A stretch of DNA of 64,000 bases from Chitinophaga sp. E66 (GTDB lineage: Bacteria > Bacteroidota > Bacteroidia > Chitinophagales > Chitinophagaceae). Of the stretch, positions 20,745-29,219 are shown one piece after another (position 1 is the stretch's first letter; the number at the start of each line of letters is the position of its first letter). The stretch covers positions 6,171,001 through 6,235,000 of the forward strand of contig CP079103.1 of assembly GCA_019285755.1 (NCBI GenBank), read 5' to 3'. Position numbers and translations under genes: made by a program. The notes beneath the pieces are model-generated. The model did not search any database. It was not told the DNA's origin and saw only the letters and a program-made list of their open reading frames with translations.

Positions 20745-23700
20745 TTAGAAACCGAGATCAAGGCCGAAGGTGAATTTCATCGGGATCGGATAACCATCGC
20801 CCGTGTAAACGCCATAAGCGTTCACAGCTTCAGCATCCTGGATGCTCGCGCGCTGGAAGGTGTGTACGTTGTCGATCACACCGTACAGGCGGAGGCGGTT
20901 CAGTTTCAGTTTCCGGATCACAGACGGCTGGAAGTTGTAGCCGAAAGTGATGGTTTTGATGCGCACATAACTGCCGTCTTCTATATACATGGAGTTCTTA
21001 TCGAGGAAACGATAAGGAGAGCGCTGGCGGCTTACGAGGGAAAGGGTCGGGTAGTCCGCAATGTCGCCCGGGCGTTTCCAGTAATTCAGTTTTTCCACAT
21101 CAAAGATGGCGCGCTTGGCCAGTTTGCTTTCGCCATCGTCTCCGGTCGACTCAAAGAGATATTCGAGACGGCGGTTCAGGTAGCTGTTGAGGATGTCGCG
21201 GCCGAAAGTGTAGCTCAGGAAAACGCCCAGCGAAAAGCCCTTGTACTCGAAGGTCTGGTTCATCCCGCCGTAGAATTTAGGGTTGGGGTCTCCGCCAATG
21301 ATCTGGTCCATCGGTTCCTTCAGGTCAAAGTTGCCGTCCTGGTCAATAAGGATGGGATCGCCCTGGTGGTATTCATATCCAACGAAGTTCGTCAGCTTGT
21401 TACCTGTCAGCAGGTTGAAGGGGATGTCAGAATCACGGGAGTAAATGCCCCTGGACTCAAATACATAATACTGGTTGGTCGGTTTGCCCACGGTCAGGTA
21501 GTAGTCCATCCCGTAAACACCGGTATTGTAATTGTACACGATGCTGCGGCCACCATTGGGCAGGGCGGTGATCACGTTCTGGTTGTAGGAGAACACGAGG
21601 TCGGAATTCCACTGCAGCTTGCTTTTGGGCGACAGGTTGCGGGTATTCAGCGTAAACTCTATACCGGCATTACGAAGGCCCATGGCATTCGTCTGCGCTT
21701 CGTTATATCCGCTGGAAATAGGAAGGGTATACGTGAAGAAGCCTTTAGAAGTGCTGCGGCTGTAAGCATCCACCACGAGGCGAACACGCTCTTTGAACAG
21801 CCCCATTTCCACGCCTACGTTACCCTGGCGGGATTCTTCCCAGGAAAGATCGCGTTGCGCGATACCATCCGCATAGTTGGGGTGATCACTGCTACCCCGT
21901 TGTAGGAGGTAGATCCTCATTACCCTCAAAGCGGGCCTGGTTCACGGTGTAGGTATTGTAGCCAGGTAGTTCCTTTCCGGCTGTGTGCCCGTAACGCCAT
22001 AGCTGCCACGCAGTTTCAGGAAGCTCAGCCAGGGAAGGCCCTGCATAAATGATTCTTCACTGATGATCCAGCCGGCAGAAACGGAAGGGAACAGGCCCCA
22101 GCGGTTATCCCTGCCGAATTTGGAGGAAGCGTCTCCATTGAGCACGGCCGACAACATATACCGGTCGTTGAAGGAATAGTTTACACGGGCGAAAAGGCTT
22201 TGCAGGCCTTCTTCGTACGTCCGTGAGTAGGTTTCAGAGTAGTTCTTATTGGCTACAGACACCTGCCATACAAAGTCGTTCGGAATCAGGTCTGCCGCTC
22301 CGTAGGTGTTGGAATACTGTGAGTATTCCGCATTCTGGCCTACGATGGCGTTGAAGTCATGCTTCCCGAAGCGTTGAGAATACTCCAGGGTATTATACAT
22401 GATGATGCCTTCGGTTTTGCTGCTGAATGCAGATCCGTACCCGTAGTTATTATCGCGCACTACCCCGGTTGATAGAAGTTCCGGGCGGAGTTGTCGTTGG
22501 TGTAGGTAAGGGTCGTATTGAACCGGAGGTTTTTGAGAATGCTGGCGTTGAATACCGTGCTGAGCTCCAGGGCGTTATTGATGTTCTTGTTCTGGCTCCG
22601 GTCGTTGCCCAGCAGGTAGTCGCGGGCTTCGTCCTTCAGTGCATAGAAAGTAGCGGGCATGGAATAGGTATCGAACGCGAAGAAGCCGCCGGTTCGTTCA
22701 TTAGAGGTACGGGGCCGGTCGGTACGGCTCAGGCGGAAGCGCGTCTGGTTTTCGAGCCAGGGCGTGAGCTTCGCGCCTACGCGTGCCAGCATGGTATACC
22801 GCTTGAACCCGGTATTGCGGATAACGCCATCTTCCTTATAGTGGCCGAGGCTGACGCGGTAGTTGAACACGTCGTTGGCGCCCTGCATGGAAAGGTCGTA
22901 GTTATTAATGATACCGTTTTTATAGAACAGCCCCTGCCAGTCGGTGGCGTTATTGAAGTCGGGATTGAGGCTGTCCGTGAGCATCATGGGCAGGTACTCA
23001 TTGTCTACCGATTCATTATACTGGTTGAGCAGTTTCATTTTCAGCCTGCGCTCTTCGGCGCCTGCAACGGTTTCCACCAGTTGGGGCCGGCGGGTCATAC
23101 CCATATAGGTGCTGAAGTTGAACTGGGGTTTGCCGAGTTTGGGGTTTTGGTTTTGATGATGATGATACCGTTGGAACCGCGGGAACCGTAAATCGCTGCG
23201 GCGGAGGCGTCTTTGAGGATGTCGATAGACTCGATGTCGTTCGGGTTGAGTCCGGCGATCGGGTTGGTGCCGGTTCCGTTGGATTCGAGGATGCCGGCTT
23301 CTGCGGCTGTGCTGGGGATACCGTCGATCACGTACAGGGGGCGGGACAGTGCCCTTGCTTCATCGTAGCCACGGAGTACGGAGGTGTTGCCACGTACTAC
23401 GATGGAGTTACGCACGCCGGGCTCGCCGGAGAAGTTCTGTACGTTCACCCCGCTCACGCGGCCCTGCAGCATCATGTCTACGCTGACGGCCGGGAGGTTC
23501 TGGATGGTTTCGCCTTTTACGGTGGCGATGGCGGCGGTGTTCTTTCTCCGGGATACTTCCTGGTAGCCGATCACCACGTAGTCTCCAGGGTTTTGGAGTT
23601 CACCTGCATGGTGATGTTGATCTCGGATTTCCCGGCAACGTTCACTTCCGGGATTCGTAACCGATAAGGCTTACGACAACAACGTTGGAGCTACCTTTCA

Positions 23701-23890
23701 GCGTGAGGGCAAAGTTGCCGTCACCCTGAACGACGGTCCCGTTATTGCGGACACCTTTTTCGATGACGGTTACACCTGGTAAGGGACTGCCGTCTTTGTC
23801 CCTGATCGTGCCGGATAGCCGGCGTTCCTGTGCGTATGCACCGAGGCATAAGAGCAGGAGTAGCTTGAAACAGAATAAACTTTTGAACAT
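20745..23890 (-). CDS. SusC/RagA-type TonB-dependent receptor
   Basis: First gene of a four-gene operon (SusC, SusD, fasciclin, DUF5007). Signal peptide MFKSLFCFKLLLLLCLGAYA, then a carboxypeptidase-regulatory-like domain (RRLSGTIRDKDGSPLPGVTV), plug with VVIGYQEVSRRKNTAAIATVKG, RPLYVIDGIPST and SAAAIYGSRGSNGIIIIKTK, then a barrel of about 800 residues ending in KFTFGLDLGF. Frame breaks lie near 23640-23580, 23100, 22460 and 21935. No glycan-active enzyme is present in the operon, so the imported substrate cannot be guessed. Confidence 0.93.
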
Positions 23891-24430
23891 AGGTGATATA
23901 TTTTAAGAAATGCAAAAGCGAGTAGCGTGTGCGCGTTGCCGGTAATGCAGGGCATGACTGTCCCCTGCCGCAATCGGGAGATGCGGTGATCAGGAATGTA
24001 TGCAGACGGAAGCTGCCGGCGCGAACTTGTCGGGCGCCTGGAACAGCGGGTTAAGAGGATGAATAAGAAAGGCTTTCCGCCTGTTGAGGATCAGGCATGG
24101 CATAGCCGGGGTAATTTACCCGGAATGACAATCTGGAAATGAAGCATTAGCTGTCAGGAAGCGTTTGTCCTGTTGCCGGTACGTGCTGCCGATTTAGATG
24201 CGTTTTAAATTGATGAATTTTGGTTGCCTGTGTTTAGAAAAAGTGCTGATGTGTTTTCTTTGGAACGTGCTGATTTGGTTGAATAATAAGAATGATGACA
24301 GATAAAATACTCTACAATATCGATTTAGCATATTCCGGCCTCTTAAAGGCCGTGGAAATAAAATTAACAATATATTCTGTTATCACAAACGTAATGGTGT
24401 TATATTTTTACAGGTAGCTGACGAAAACAA
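23891..24430. other. Long untranslated leader of the SusC operon
   Basis: About 540 bp with no convincing gene. On the minus strand a short hairpin GCAGGG/CCCTGC lies near 23958-23937, and short ORFs of 37 and 67 codons could be leader peptides, without supporting evidence. A candidate promoter lies at 24359-24389, which would give a 5' leader of roughly 460 nt. Confidence 0.45.
24359..24389 (-). promoter_or_regulatory. Candidate Bacteroidota promoter for the SusC operon
   Basis: On the minus strand TTTG (24389-24386), a 19-bp spacer, then TAATTTTA (24366-24359), one base off the Bacteroidota -7 consensus TAnnTTTG at consensus spacing. No other equally good match was found upstream of this gene. 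Confidence 0.4.
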
Positions 24431-24459
24431 AAAGCCAGACGGGAGAATCGTCTGGCTTT
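24431..24459 (-). terminator. Intrinsic terminator of the TPR-protein gene
   Basis: Stem AAAGCCAGACG/CGTCTGGCTTT (24431-24441 with 24449-24459), 7-base loop; on the minus strand it is followed by a T run, 22 bp beyond the stop. Confidence 0.85.
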
Positions 24460-24480
24460 CTTCAAATATTGTAAGGCGGA

Positions 24481-25130
24481 TCACCCGGGCATGCGGCTGA
24501 TGTATTTGTCCATTTCCTTGATCTGGCTAACGATCTGTTCGGTAGTAGGCTTTTGGGCTTTGGCACGGCGGAAATAGTCTTTCGCTGTTTTGAAATCGCG
24601 GCGGCTCATGGCGATAGAGCAGAGCATCAGGAGAGCGCCTGCGGTGTTTTCTTTATCGGGGAGGCCCAGGCGAACGGATTTCTTCAGGTTGGCATCGGCG
24701 GACTTCATATCATTCTTCTGATAAGCAATGGTGCCGAGCTGGAAGTATTGCATGCCTTCGTATTCTTTCATGGGGCTGCCGGATTTGATGCTGGCCTTAA
24801 CGGCGGCTTCGGCTTTGTCGAAGTCCTGGTTTTGCATGGCCAGGTTGCTTTCCATGAAATAGTATACGGAGCGGATGGGTTTGATAAGCAGTTTAGGGAC
24901 TTCACCTGGTTCATGTACTTCATGGCGCCATCCACGTCGCCGGCTTCCACGGCTTCCTGAACAAGGCGCATAGGGCCGAAGAGAAAGTGGGTCACGATAC
25001 AGATGACAGCCAGCACGAGCACGATCGCTGCTTCCCACCAACCAAAGCTAAGGCCGAGGGCGATACCGCCAATGAGAAGAAGGAGGCCAAGCGGCAGGCG
25101 GTATTTGATAAATAAGTTAAATGCTTTCAT
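24481..25130 (-). CDS. Membrane-anchored TPR-like protein, function unknown
   Basis: About 216 residues. Two N-terminal hydrophobic segments (KYRLPLGLLLLIGGIALGL and WWEAAIVLVLAVICIVTHFLF) are followed by helical repeats: NQDFDKAEAAVKASIKSG, YFQLGTIAYQKNDMKSADANLKKSVRLG and RRDFKTAKDYFRRAKAQ, which have the spacing and small/large residue pattern of TPRs. ATG25130 is preferred over an in-frame start 30 bp upstream, because the TM segment follows at once. One frame break near 24900. No partner gene points to a role; TPR proteins usually act as scaffolds. Confidence 0.75.
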
Positions 25131-25172
25131 ATTGATTAAAAACGAAGGGCAAAGATACAATAACTAAAAACG

Positions 25173-25203
25173 AAAAAGCGGAGCAAATTTTGCCCCGCTT
25201 TTT
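25173..25203. terminator. Intrinsic terminator downstream of the lipoprotein gene
   Basis: Stem AAAAAGCGG.GCAAA/TTTTGC.CCGCTTTTT spanning 25173-25203; symmetrical, so usable on either strand. It lies between the lipoprotein stop and the TPR gene start. Confidence 0.8.
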
Positions 25204-25230
25204 CCGGTTATTCTTATGACAGGCGACCTC

Positions 25231-25729
25231 TTATCGTCTGCTGAATGAATAAACTATGTACGCCGTTTTTCCTTCATACGTCACGGGCGCGCGCCACACC
25301 ATCCCCGCATCGTCTGCCTGGGTCAGCTCCACGCGGTAGCCGTCCAGCACGTTCTTCGCTTTCTCGCCGGTCATCACTTCCTTGAACTGCAGCATGATAG
25401 CGCCGTTCTGGTTAATGGTGCTCCATACGATGTTCTGGGCGCCGGGGCGCAGCCCGTTCCGGTGCTGTTTATAGTGTATGAGCCCTTACTGTTGGAAGGA
25501 GTACCCAGGTGCTGCCCTGCAGGCAGTCCGGGGATATTGGAAAATACGGAGGAGATCTTCGCGTCTGATGGTAGGCCTTCATAGTTGATGCTGTTGAGGG
25601 TCCAGCTGCCGGTGGCACTCTTGCGCATGCCGCCTGCGGTTGCTGCGGTATTCTGTTGAGAAGCACAGGCGCTTAATAGCATAGTGGCTGCTCCAAAAAC
25701 CGTAAAAGGCGGGTCAATTGCTTTGTCAT
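25231..25729 (-). CDS. Small secreted lipoprotein, META-like
   Basis: About 166 residues. After one lost base near 25690 the N-terminus reads MTKQLTRLL, then FGAATMLLSACASQQN, a lipoprotein signal with lipobox Cys. The mature part has GSWTLNSINYEG (resembling the opening of META/HslJ domains), ISSVFSNIPGLP, and later INQNGAIMLQFKEVMTGEKAKNVL and a C-terminus VTYEGKTAYIVYSFSRR. A second break lies near 25460. Family assignment is tentative, and the surroundings give no role. Confidence 0.6.
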
Positions 25730-25808
25730 TGTGGGATGTTTTTGTTGCTATGTTAACAAATTTCCGGCCAAAGTGTTTGGAAACCACCCGCCTGATGCCG
25801 GCATAGCT

Positions 25809-26440
25809 TTACACCAGTTTGTCCCTGAATGCTTTGGCTACCGCTTCCGATTTGGAGTTAACGTGCAGTTTCTCGTAGATTTTCTTGATGTGTGAGCGGA
25901 CGGTATCGATAGAAATGAAGATCTCCGATGCGATCATTTTATAACTGTACCCGTTTACGAGCAGTTGCAGCACTTCCTTTTCCCTTTCGGGAGGTTGTAC
26001 ATCTCGTTACGGTCCGAAGGCTGGCGGGCAAACAGGTGCAATACCTGCCGGGCGATGCTGGAGGTCATGGGCGCGCCGCCGTCGTATACGTCCTGGATGT
26101 GTTCGAGTAGCTTGTCGGGCGGGGTCTTTTTCAGCAGGTAGCCGTCGGCCCCGGCTTTAATGGCTTCAAAGACATGCTGGTTATCGTCGAAGACGGTGAG
26201 CATGAGAATAGGTAGCTGGGGGTAACGGGAACGTACGATGCGCAGCCCTTCGATGCCGTTGGTGCCGGGCATGTCGATATCCATTAACAAAACGTCGGGA
26301 AGCAGATCGTCCGTCTGCTGAAGGATGTTGTCGCAATTGCGGAAGGCTCCGCATACTACAAAATTTTGTGCTCCGTCGATCAGTAATGTCAGGTTCTCTC
26401 GCAGTTTGGTGTTATCCTCATATAACACGATACGGATCAT
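25809..26440 (-). CDS. NarL/LuxR-type response regulator
   Basis: About 210 residues: receiver domain with acidic Glu8/Asp9, phospho-acceptor Asp54 in LLMDIDMPG and the conserved Lys in GYLLKKTPP, then a LuxR-type HTH (KEKEVLQLLVNGYSYKMIASEIFISIDTVRSHIKKIYEKLHV). One frame break near 25985 separates the two domains. The kinase gene lies 69 bp upstream on the same strand, so the pair forms a two-component system. Targets cannot be deduced from the window. Confidence 0.9.
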
Positions 26441-26509
26441 ATCCTGGGTTTGGTAGTTGATAACTGAAGGTAAAGTTACGGATCGGCGGGGTAAGCGCCA
26501 ATCACATGC

Positions 26510-27475
26510 TTATGTGGTCGGGAACATGAGGGTGACGACCGTCCCTTTGCCGATCTGGCTCTGTATGCTAAGTTGTCCGTTCATCCGGTAGGCCCGCCGT
26601 TGCATGTTCATCAGGCCGTCGCCGTTTCCCGCTTCGTTCACGTTGAAACCGGTCCCGTTATCCTGTACGCGGAGCACGAGCTGGCCTTTCCGCAACTGGA
26701 TGCGGACGTCGGCAAAGGAGCATTGTGCGTATTTGGCGATATTGGTGATGGTTTCTTTATAGATCATGAAGAAATCATGGCGGTTTTCGAGGCGGAGCTT
26801 CCGGTTATAGATTTTATCGTCGATAGTGAAGGAGAACCCGATGCCGCGGGCTTCGAGCATGCCGGTGGTGAATTCGCGCATGCGGGCGATGACGCGGGGG
26901 TGGAATCGTTCAGGGGTTGATGCTCCAGACGATGTCGTCCATGCTTTCCATCATGCGGGTGGTACTTTCGCCGATCTTGGCGAGGAACTCCCGGGTGGTT
27001 TCCAGTTCGCCCCGGGCGGCGCTCTTCTGGGCCATGGCGCTCATAATGTTAATGGAGGTGAGGGTGCTGCCCATATCATCATGCAGATCCCGGGCGATGC
27101 GGCTCCTGACCTTTTCGGTGGCCAGTATGTGGTTGATGCGCAGCCGGTGCACACCGTAAACAATGGCAGTGAGCAGCAGGGCGATGGCGGCGTAAAACCA
27201 GATATTGGGCCGGGCGGCTCTTGCGAGGACTTCTGGGCGCCCAGGGCGCCGGGTTGCCTCCCAACGAGGCCGGGCGTATCGGGCGCGGCAGCTGCCATAG
27301 AAGGCGGGGTGCGCGTGTGCGTCTGGGCGGTAACCGGGTGCTGGATTAGCAGGGGCCAGATCATGGCCATGAAGAGAAAAAGTGCTGGGGCATACGTATA
27401 ACGGCGTGAATCGTACAAAAATAACCGCTTTACGCCATTAAATATACGGTCCGTATGCTGAAACCGCCATTTCAC
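26510..27475 (-). CDS. NarL-type sensor histidine kinase (HisKA_3)
   Basis: Cognate kinase for the response regulator that follows. The dimerisation domain reads RSRIARDLHDDMGSTLTSINIM with the phospho-accepting His, and the ATPase domain has YKETITNIAKYAQ (N box) and VQDNGTGFNVNEAGNGDGLMNM (G boxes). A membrane helix (IWFYAAIALLLTAIVYGV) precedes the His box. The start is uncertain: ATG27475 gives a long N-terminus, while ATG27370 would give a cleaner signal-like MAMIWPLLIQHPVTA. The sensory part between them is short and Pro/Ala-rich. Frame breaks lie near 27200 and 26895. Confidence 0.85.
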
Positions 27476-27683
27476 ATGTTTATGTGGTGGAGATTAATAT
27501 CAAGCGGTTTACCTTTGCTGTACGAGAAACGATGCAACGCATAACCCCATGTACTGACTCAAACCTGTGAATCTTCAGCTACATCGCGGACGCCCCTTTC
27601 TGCCGTTAAAGTGACGGCCGGATGATTGTGCACTGCATTTACATTACAAAATTGCCTTATAGGAATATGCTGCTAATATAACG

Positions 27684-27711
27684 GGCGCAAGCTTCTGCTT
27701 GTGCCTTTTTT
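27684..27711 (+). terminator. Plus-strand terminator with no plus-strand gene before it
   Basis: Nine-bp stem (27684-27692 with 27697-27705, one wobble), TTCT loop and six T. The flanking genes are both on the minus strand. Confidence 0.7.
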
Positions 27712-27712
27712 A

Positions 27713-28018
27713 TTAGTCCCCGCCCCCACCATCGCCTCCGCCGCCATCTCCGCCACTGTCTCCACCACCATCGCTCCAGCCTCCACTGGCCCCGCCACCT
27801 CCGCCATCGCCACCGTCAAATCCGTCGAAGTTGCCGGAATCTGCGCCGCTGGAAGGGAAAGCAGCGTCGGGAAATCCACTTTGAGACGAGTAGTCCGCAC
27901 TGCCGGTTTGTCGCCGCTTATTGCGAATGATCAATATGATACCAATAATGATAAAGGGAAGGGCGATAAAAACACCGGAAGCGGTGATGGAAAGGGGATA
28001 GATTGTAGGGATATGCAT
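27713..28018 (-). CDS. Small Gly/Asp-rich single-pass membrane protein
   Basis: About 101 residues from ATG28018 (an upstream in-frame ATG at 28063 is possible). One hydrophobic helix, GVFIALPFIIIGIILIIRN, is followed by a basic stretch and a polar linker, then a C-terminal half made almost only of Gly, Asp and Ser. The tail resembles the Gly-rich ends seen on some small Bacteroidota membrane proteins, but I do not recognise a family. The Gly-rich part is repetitive at DNA level, so the length could vary among strains. Confidence 0.65.
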   Translation of the reverse strand: MHIPTIYPLSITASGVFIALPFIIIGIILIIRNKRRQTGSADYSSQSGFPDAAFPSSGADSGNFDGFDGGDGGGGGASGGWSDGGGDSGGDGGGGDGGGGD

Positions 28019-28224
28019 AGGTCGTTGTTTGCGGGATAAGTATCCCGGATCAAAAGTATCCAAATTTTATCAGCAGTGAGGATGTAGATGAAATGTTTCC
28101 GGGGCATTACTTAAATAAGTAGTGTCTGACCGCATGAAGGGTATAACAAAAGGTAGCTATTGAAGGGTAGGTGCTTGCTGCAACCGATTGACGGAAACGG
28201 CGGGTATGAGTTGCGTGGCAGACT

Positions 28225-28254
28225 TTAAAAGGGCTGCTTTTCAGGGCAGCCCTT
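28225..28254 (-). terminator. Terminator of the XRE-like gene
   Basis: Stem AAGGGCTGC/GCAGCCCTT (28229-28237 with 28246-28254), 8-base loop; on the minus strand it is followed by TTTT, about 50 bp after the stop. Confidence 0.7.
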
Positions 28255-28304
28255 AATAGGGGTGTCACAGGGAGAACGTGGTTGGTTATTTCATGCGTGT
28301 AAGC

Positions 28305-28634
28305 TTACACGGTCATTTCTACCGGTTCCTCCATCCGGGACTGGACGTATAGTTCTTCCAGCGCTTCCAGGCGATAGGCATTTTCCGGCCGCGAAGAGAG
28401 ATAGGCGTATTTCTTGATCATATCGCCTTCACCAGTCAGTAACCAATGAATGCTGAGGTCCTTGAACCGGGTAGCGATATCGGCTACGATATTTACGCTA
28501 GGTTTAGCGCCTTCGGTCCGAAACAGCCGTGCGATCTTCTCGCAGCTTTTGTATTCCAGGAGCCGGGAAAATTCCGAAGTACTCATCTCCCTGTACAGGA
28601 GGTAAATTTTCAGTCTGCTTGCGATTGATTCCAT
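28305..28634 (-). CDS. XRE-like helix-turn-helix protein
   Basis: 109 residues, intact. The N-terminal half fits a lambda-repressor-type HTH: SRLKIYLLYREMSTSEFSRLLEYKSCEKIARLF, then KPSVNIVADIATRFKDLSIHWLLTGEGDMIKK, where WLLTGEG is the typical end of phage-repressor-like XRE domains. The C-terminal 30 residues are helical and acidic. Probably a small DNA-binding regulator; no obvious operon partner. Confidence 0.78.
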   Translation of the reverse strand: MESIASRLKIYLLYREMSTSEFSRLLEYKSCEKIARLFRTEGAKPSVNIVADIATRFKDLSIHWLLTGEGDMIKKYAYLSSRPENAYRLEALEELYVQSRMEEPVEMTV

Positions 28635-28681
28635 AAGATGTATGAGTTACAGAAGAGTAGACGGGCAATTCTGTATTAAGG

Positions 28682-28963
28682 GTGAAATTTCAAAGCGAAA
28701 TATTTTTTTCATGCTTCACCCCTCACCCCCGATTTTCACTCTATTTAAGTACAACTGCTGTGGTCGTTGCCGGCAATCCGTTTTGCAGAAGTGCCCGGTC
28801 CACACCCCAGCAAGCCGATTTGCCGGCCTTTCAACGTCCATGTCCCCAAGTGCCAAAGACGCGCTATGCGCGCCCCGGCTGCGGGTTACAGGAAAACCGA
28901 AAACCTCCCGGCCGCGGACAAACTCAACAGAACGGTCCCGTTGTCCGTATCGGCCTCAAATAA
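28682..28963 (+). CDS. Possible short hypothetical ORF before a terminator
   Basis: A 93-codon frame of low-complexity, Arg/Pro-rich content with no recognisable domain. The only support is the strong plus-strand terminator 30 bp downstream, which implies a transcript here. Alternative frames are equally open (for example 28767-28976), so a non-coding RNA is just as likely. Confidence 0.2.
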   Translation: MKFQSEIFFSCFTPHPRFSLYLSTTAVVVAGNPFCRSARSTPQQADLPAFQRPCPQVPKTRYARPGCGLQENRKPPGRGQTQQNGPVVRIGLK

Positions 28964-28992
28964 GTCTCATGTCTAATGTATGCATATACCGG

Positions 28993-29020
28993 AGGGTGAA
29001 TTCTTTCACCCTTCTTTTTT
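28993..29020 (+). terminator. Strong plus-strand intrinsic terminator
   Basis: Perfect 8-bp stem AGGGTGAA/TTCACCCT (28993-29000 with 29005-29012), TTCT loop, then TCTTTTTT. It ends a transcript of unknown nature that starts after about 28640. Confidence 0.85.
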
Positions 29021-29219
29021 GCCGTTCGTACACTCCGCTTGCATTCATCCCTACCTTTTTGTAGATTGGGGTATTAAGTACACTTATCCGAAAGAATATT
29101 AGCACGAACCAGTATGATATTAGCACCAATCCTTGTACAGAAAGGATTTCTACGTTATAAATTGCAGCCTTACGTTACAGTAGTTCATCAATAAAAAAAT
29201 AGTTTCACGGCCATTCATC

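Noticed and set aside
20733..21905. A 390-codon plus-strand ORF opposite the second SusC gene
   Set aside because: Antisense shadow of the SusC C-terminal barrel; the protein sequence resembles no family.
23770..23973. Minus-strand 67-codon ORF overlapping the SusC start region
   Set aside because: It overlaps the receptor's signal-peptide codons in another frame; no conserved sequence or ribosome site supports it.
27673..27900. Minus-strand 75-codon ORF with Val/Ala/Gly repeats
   Set aside because: Alternative frame of the Gly-rich membrane protein's repetitive codons.
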